Assembly: GCA_902803685.1 (NCBI GenBank) | Contig: CADCQR010000054.1 | Coordinates: 1-7,347 of the forward strand | Direction of reading: 5' to 3' | DNA: 7,347 bases | Source of the DNA: an uncultured Erysipelotrichaceae bacterium | Lineage (GTDB): Bacteria; Bacillota_I; Bacilli_A; RF39; UBA660 | Shown here: one piece after another, positions 4,364 to 7,347 of the stretch | Layout of the letters: each line of letters begins with the position of its first letter | Position numbering within the stretch: position 1 is the first letter of the stretch | Notes under the pieces: model-generated | Told to the model about the DNA's origin: nothing | Seen by the model: the letters and a program-made list of their open reading frames with translations, nothing else | Database searches by the model: none | Made by a program: the position numbers and the translations under genes

Positions 4364-6499
4364 TTGAGTAGACAAAAGAAAAATAACATTCATTATAGTG
4401 TGTTTATTATCCTAGGGGCTCTTTTTTTGTTTGGTATTATGATATTTAGATTATGTCAATTAGCTTTATCTAATGAAATTGACGGTAAAAATTTGAAGGA
4501 ATTAAAAAGTCAAAGAACTACGAGAACTAAGACTATTAAAGCTGTTAGAGGAACTGTTTATTCATATGATAAAGATGTTTTGGTTCAAACTGTAACATCA
4601 TATAAATTAATAGCTTATCTTGATTCTAAAAGGACTATAAAAGAAAGCAATCCGCAACATGTGGTTGATAAAGAAAAAACTGCTAAAGAATTGGCTGGTA
4701 TTATAGATATGTCAGAGGAAGACATTCTGTATAGACTGAATAAGGATAAAGACGGATTAAAACAAACTGAATTTGGAATTGCTGGAAGGGGATTAAATGA
4801 AATAACCAAGAAAAAGATTGAGGATTTGAATTTACCGGGGATAGATTTTGAGGAAAGTTATACAAGATATTATCCAAAAGGAGATTTTGCTTCATATACC
4901 ATTGGATATGCAAAAGTTGATGATAAGGGTAATATTAATGGAGAAATGGGAATTGAAAAATATTACAATGATTTGCTATCTGGAGAAGATGGTTATGAAA
5001 AATATCAAAAAGATTTAAAAGGATATAAGATTGCCGGAACTCCGGTGATAAAAAAAGATGCAATTCAAGGAAATGATATATACTTATCTATAGACAGTAG
5101 TATTCAATTTTATGTTGAGGAAGCCATAAAAAATGTAAGTCAAGAATATAGTTGGGAATGGTTTCATATTACTGTTGCAGATGCTAAGACAGGAGCAATT
5201 TTAGCAACAGCTAATAATCCTTCATTTGATCCAAATGTTAGAAATATTACTAATTATTTGGACTTATTAGTATCTGCACCATATGAACCTGGTAGTACAA
5301 TGAAAACATTTACTTATATGGCGGCTATGGAAAATGGAGTTTATAATGGTGATGAGACTTATGAGTCTGGCACATATACAACAAAAGATGGTACTGTTAT
5401 AGGAGATTGGAATAGAAATGGTTGGGGAGTATTAACTTTTGATAAGGGTTATGCAATGAGTAGTAATGTTGCTGTAATAAACATTATCAATAGGCATATG
5501 AATAGTTTGATGCTAAGGCAGTATTATAAATTGCTTGGCTTTGGTAAGAAAACGAGAATTCCATTGCCAAATGAGAGTTCTGGGAATTTGGAATTTAAGT
5601 ATGAGACTGAGATATATAATGCAGGTTTTGGTCAAGGTATAACAATTACACCAATTCAGATGATTCAAGCAATGACATCAATAACCAATGATGGTATGCT
5701 TCTAAAACCATATTTGGTGAGTAAAATAGTTAATCCTGCAACAGGAGAAGTAATTTTAGAAAATGATAGGGAAGAAATTGAGAGAGTGGCCTCAACTAAA
5801 ACTGTTCAGAAAATGATTTCATTGATGGATGATTGTGTTAATGGTACGGGAAATACCGGAAGTGGTTATAGAATAGAAAGTCATGAATTGATTGGAAAAA
5901 CTGGTACTAGTCAAATTGCTAATGAAAAATCAGGTGGCTATTTGAATGGTAAAGAAGATATTATTTCCTCATTTGCTGGTATATATCCAAAAAGCAATCC
6001 ACAAGTTATAATATATGCCGCTGTTAAGAGGCCGACAGGAGGTTCGCAGAAACCAGTATCTAATGCTGTTAAAGAATTAGTTAATAATATATCAAAATAT
6101 TATGGTAATACAGATACCAAGACATCAATTATAGAGGTAAATAAATATCATGTAGAAAATTTTATAAATAAAAAAACTGATGTGGCCAAAACACAGCTTG
6201 AAAATGAAGGTGTAAATTATATGGTATTAGGAAATGGAAGTAAAATTATAAATCAGACTCCGAAATATAATACCACTATAACTAATAAAGATACAATATA
6301 TTTAATTACCAGTGATATTAATCTAACAGTACCGGATGTTAGAGGGTTATCATCTAAAGTAGCACGATCCCTGTTAGAAGAATTGGGATTAAATGTGCAA
6401 TTGGATGGGTATGGATACGTTAGCAATCAATCGATTGAAGTTGGTACTAGAATTGAAAAAGGTAAAGAGATTGTTCTTACGCTGAATCCTAAATTTTAA
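4364..6499 (+). CDS. pbpB: Class B penicillin-binding protein with two PASTA domains (PBP2B/SpoVD type, 711 aa)
   Basis: This is a membrane-bound D,D-transpeptidase that cross-links peptidoglycan, probably at the septum. A short basic tail and one membrane helix (about 11-33) are followed by the PBP dimerisation domain (about 55-230; RGTVYSYD at 62-69). The transpeptidase domain has STMK (311-314, nucleophile Ser311), SSN (366-368) and KTGT (512-515). The C-terminus carries two PASTA-like units: a degenerate one at about 590-649 and a clear one at about 654-709 starting TVPDVRGLSSKVARSLLEELGL. The start is TTG 4364 with AGGATGTGAT at 4349-4358; the nearby in-frame ATG 4352 is followed at once by TGA. 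It follows ftsL by 17 bases. PBP2B (division) and SpoVD (spore cortex) share this layout; location after ftsL favours a division role. Confidence 0.95.
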   Translation: MSRQKKNNIHYSVFIILGALFLFGIMIFRLCQLALSNEIDGKNLKELKSQRTTRTKTIKAVRGTVYSYDKDVLVQTVTSYKLIAYLDSKRTIKESNPQHVVDKEKTAKELAGIIDMSEEDILYRLNKDKDGLKQTEFGIAGRGLNEITKKKIEDLNLPGIDFEESYTRYYPKGDFASYTIGYAKVDDKGNINGEMGIEKYYNDLLSGEDGYEKYQKDLKGYKIAGTPVIKKDAIQGNDIYLSIDSSIQFYVEEAIKNVSQEYSWEWFHITVADAKTGAILATANNPSFDPNVRNITNYLDLLVSAPYEPGSTMKTFTYMAAMENGVYNGDETYESGTYTTKDGTVIGDWNRNGWGVLTFDKGYAMSSNVAVINIINRHMNSLMLRQYYKLLGFGKKTRIPLPNESSGNLEFKYETEIYNAGFGQGITITPIQMIQAMTSITNDGMLLKPYLVSKIVNPATGEVILENDREEIERVASTKTVQKMISLMDDCVNGTGNTGSGYRIESHELIGKTGTSQIANEKSGGYLNGKEDIISSFAGIYPKSNPQVIIYAAVKRPTGGSQKPVSNAVKELVNNISKYYGNTDTKTSIIEVNKYHVENFINKKTDVAKTQLENEGVNYMVLGNGSKIINQTPKYNTTITNKDTIYLITSDINLTVPDVRGLSSKVARSLLEELGLNVQLDGYGYVSNQSIEVGTRIEKGKEIVLTLNPKF

Positions 6500-6511
6500 T
6501 AAGGAGGTAAA

Positions 6512-7036
6512 ATGAAAAAATTAAGTATAAGAAATTTAATTATTGTTATATTGTGTATAACAATAATAGCTTTATCTATAGGTTTCGCTTTTTTAGCTAG
6601 TAAGCTTGAAAGTGTAAAAAAGCAACAGGCTACATTTAGAGTTGTTTTTTCTGAGATAAAAGTTAGTACATCAGTTAAAGGCGGAAAAAATTCCCCTATA
6701 TCAAAAAACACAATATCTGATGATGCTACCAATATAAAGATGAGTATAACACTGTTTAATAGCATGGATGAGTTAGCTAATGAGATTACTGTAAAAAATG
6801 AAGGTACAATCAAGGCCAAGATTATCGATGTCGTTGAATTGAAAGAGTTTCCAGACTATAATTTTTTATCTTCAGCACAGGAACCAATAAAAATAAGCCA
6901 TACGGATTTAGCTGGCAAAATATTAGATTCTGGAGAGACAACAAGACTAAAGGTAATAGCAAAAAACGGCAAGGCTGATTTTACTAACCCACAAAAAGTA
7001 AACTATAAAATCTCAATAGTTGCTATTTCAGCATAG
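6512..7036 (+). CDS. Membrane-anchored surface protein, CalY/TasA-like architecture, unknown function (174 aa)
   Basis: The N-terminus has a short basic stretch and a hydrophobic segment at about 8-30, ending GFAFLAS. This can be an uncleaved anchor or a signal peptide. The rest is extracellular and appears beta-rich: ATFRVVFSEIKVSTSV (40-55), a polar linker, then ITLFNSMDELANEITVKNEGTIKAKI (79-104) and GETTRLKVIAKNG (141-153). The VKNEGTIKAK pattern and the layout resemble SipW-dependent CalY/TasA-type beta-sandwich surface proteins; I infer this from pattern only. AAGGAGGT (6501-6508) is a near-perfect Shine-Dalgarno 12 bases after the PBP stop, so the gene is the last member of the rsmH operon. 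That position suggests an envelope or division-linked role, but nothing in the sequence proves it. No catalytic motif is seen. Confidence 0.8.
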   Translation: MKKLSIRNLIIVILCITIIALSIGFAFLASKLESVKKQQATFRVVFSEIKVSTSVKGGKNSPISKNTISDDATNIKMSITLFNSMDELANEITVKNEGTIKAKIIDVVELKEFPDYNFLSSAQEPIKISHTDLAGKILDSGETTRLKVIAKNGKADFTNPQKVNYKISIVAISA

Positions 7037-7041
7037 TGTTC

Positions 7042-7069
7042 AAGAAAGTACTATAATTGTACTTTTTTT
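7042..7069 (+). terminator. Intrinsic terminator of the rsmH-ftsL-PBP operon
   Basis: AAAGTAC 7045-7051 pairs with GTACTTT 7059-7065 around a 7-base loop. The stem can extend outward by three more pairs into the T7 run at 7063-7069. It lies just after the TAG of the 174-aa gene and ends the operon. Confidence 0.9.
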
Positions 7070-7084
7070 ATCTAAATAATAACC

Positions 7085-7112
7085 TTGATTTAGTCTAATA
7101 AAATGTTATAAT
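7085..7112 (+). promoter_or_regulatory. Promoter of the right-edge gene
   Basis: TTGATT (7085-7090) and TATAAT (7107-7112) are separated by 16 bases, with TG at 7104-7105 giving an extended -10. It lies between the operon terminator and the next gene, so that gene has its own transcript. Confidence 0.82.
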
Positions 7113-7135
7113 TAAAAATAAGAGGAGTGTAGTAT

Positions 7136-7347
7136 ATGGGCGACAGAAATTATAATAAAGAAAAATTAGTCTTTAGCAGTGTTCAGACAGAAGAAAATAC
7201 TACTCCGACTATAAATCCTGGAATTGTTGTTAATAAGGCATTTGAACAAGAGCAACTCAGACAAACTGGTAAAATTCCTGTAGAAGATATTCAAAGGGCA
7301 AATCAAAATGCTGAAATGAATGAAAAATCTAAGAATGTAGAAGAAAA
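7136..7347 (+). CDS. N-terminal part of a hydrophilic protein of unknown function, cut by the window edge
   Basis: The frame opens at ATG 7136 with GAGGAG (7122-7127) eight bases upstream and stays open to the last base: 70 codons plus two bases. The visible part begins MGDRNYNKEKLVFSSV, continues through a Thr/Pro stretch (TTPTINPGIVV), and then becomes rich in Glu, Gln, Asn and Lys. It has no signal peptide or membrane helix so far and looks unstructured, as in a cytoplasmic leader before a later membrane or folded domain. I do not recognise it; it does not match the start of MraY or MurD, the genes often found next in dcw clusters. Product and length cannot be judged from this fragment. 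Confidence 0.8.
   Translation, partial: MGDRNYNKEKLVFSSVQTEENTTPTINPGIVVNKAFEQEQLRQTGKIPVEDIQRANQNAEMNEKSKNVEE

Noticed and set aside
4615..4913. Two overlapping minus-strand frames inside the PBP gene
   Set aside because: They are opposite a strongly conserved PBP region and have no start signals or recognisable domains.
6496..6819. 107-codon hydrophobic minus-strand frame opposite the 174-aa gene
   Set aside because: Its hydrophobicity mirrors the Lys/Glu-rich sense strand. The + gene has a near-perfect Shine-Dalgarno and operon context.

Overview
The window is AT-rich. All recognisable genes lie on the + strand, use standard-code reading frames (Trp is TGG, with no in-frame TGA) and have Gram-positive-type Shine-Dalgarno sites. 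A T-box leader ahead of thrS, an rsmH-ftsL-PBP cell-wall/division block, a PASTA-bearing penicillin-binding protein, a type IV pilin-like protein and a CalY/TasA-like surface protein together point to a walled low-GC Bacillota. A gut Bacilli-type lineage is my inference; I cannot name a species.

Layout. Bases 1-131 are the 3' half of a T-box riboswitch, with a textbook antiterminator and a competing terminator; Stem I lies off the left edge. It controls a 69-aa acidic protein of unknown function (169-378) followed by thrS (382-2145). This threonyl-tRNA synthetase has editing, catalytic and anticodon domains but no TGS domain. A terminator candidate and an extended -10 promoter overlap the end of thrS and lead into a monocistronic, cysteine-rich prepilin-like gene (2196-2639).

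Bases 2640-3071 are a 432-base stretch without a convincing gene. It holds a long hairpin (2657-2695), then a promoter candidate (2781-2814), then about 240 bases packed with complementary segments and ending in a T8 tract (about 2815-3055). I read this as an unidentified structured RNA: either a free small RNA or the leader of the rsmH operon. It is the most interesting part of the window.

Bases 3072-7036 form a tight four-gene operon: rsmH/mraW (16S rRNA C1402 methyltransferase), an ftsL-like divisome gene, a class B penicillin-binding protein with two C-terminal PASTA units, and a 174-aa membrane-anchored surface protein. A clear terminator closes it. The core is the start of a dcw cluster, but mraZ is not found before rsmH, and no mraY/murD-type gene follows the PBP inside the window. 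A new promoter (7085-7112) starts a hydrophilic gene that runs off the right edge.

Together the genes cover threonine-tRNA charging under tRNA-sensed control, ribosome decoding-site methylation, and septal peptidoglycan synthesis, plus two envelope proteins of unknown role.
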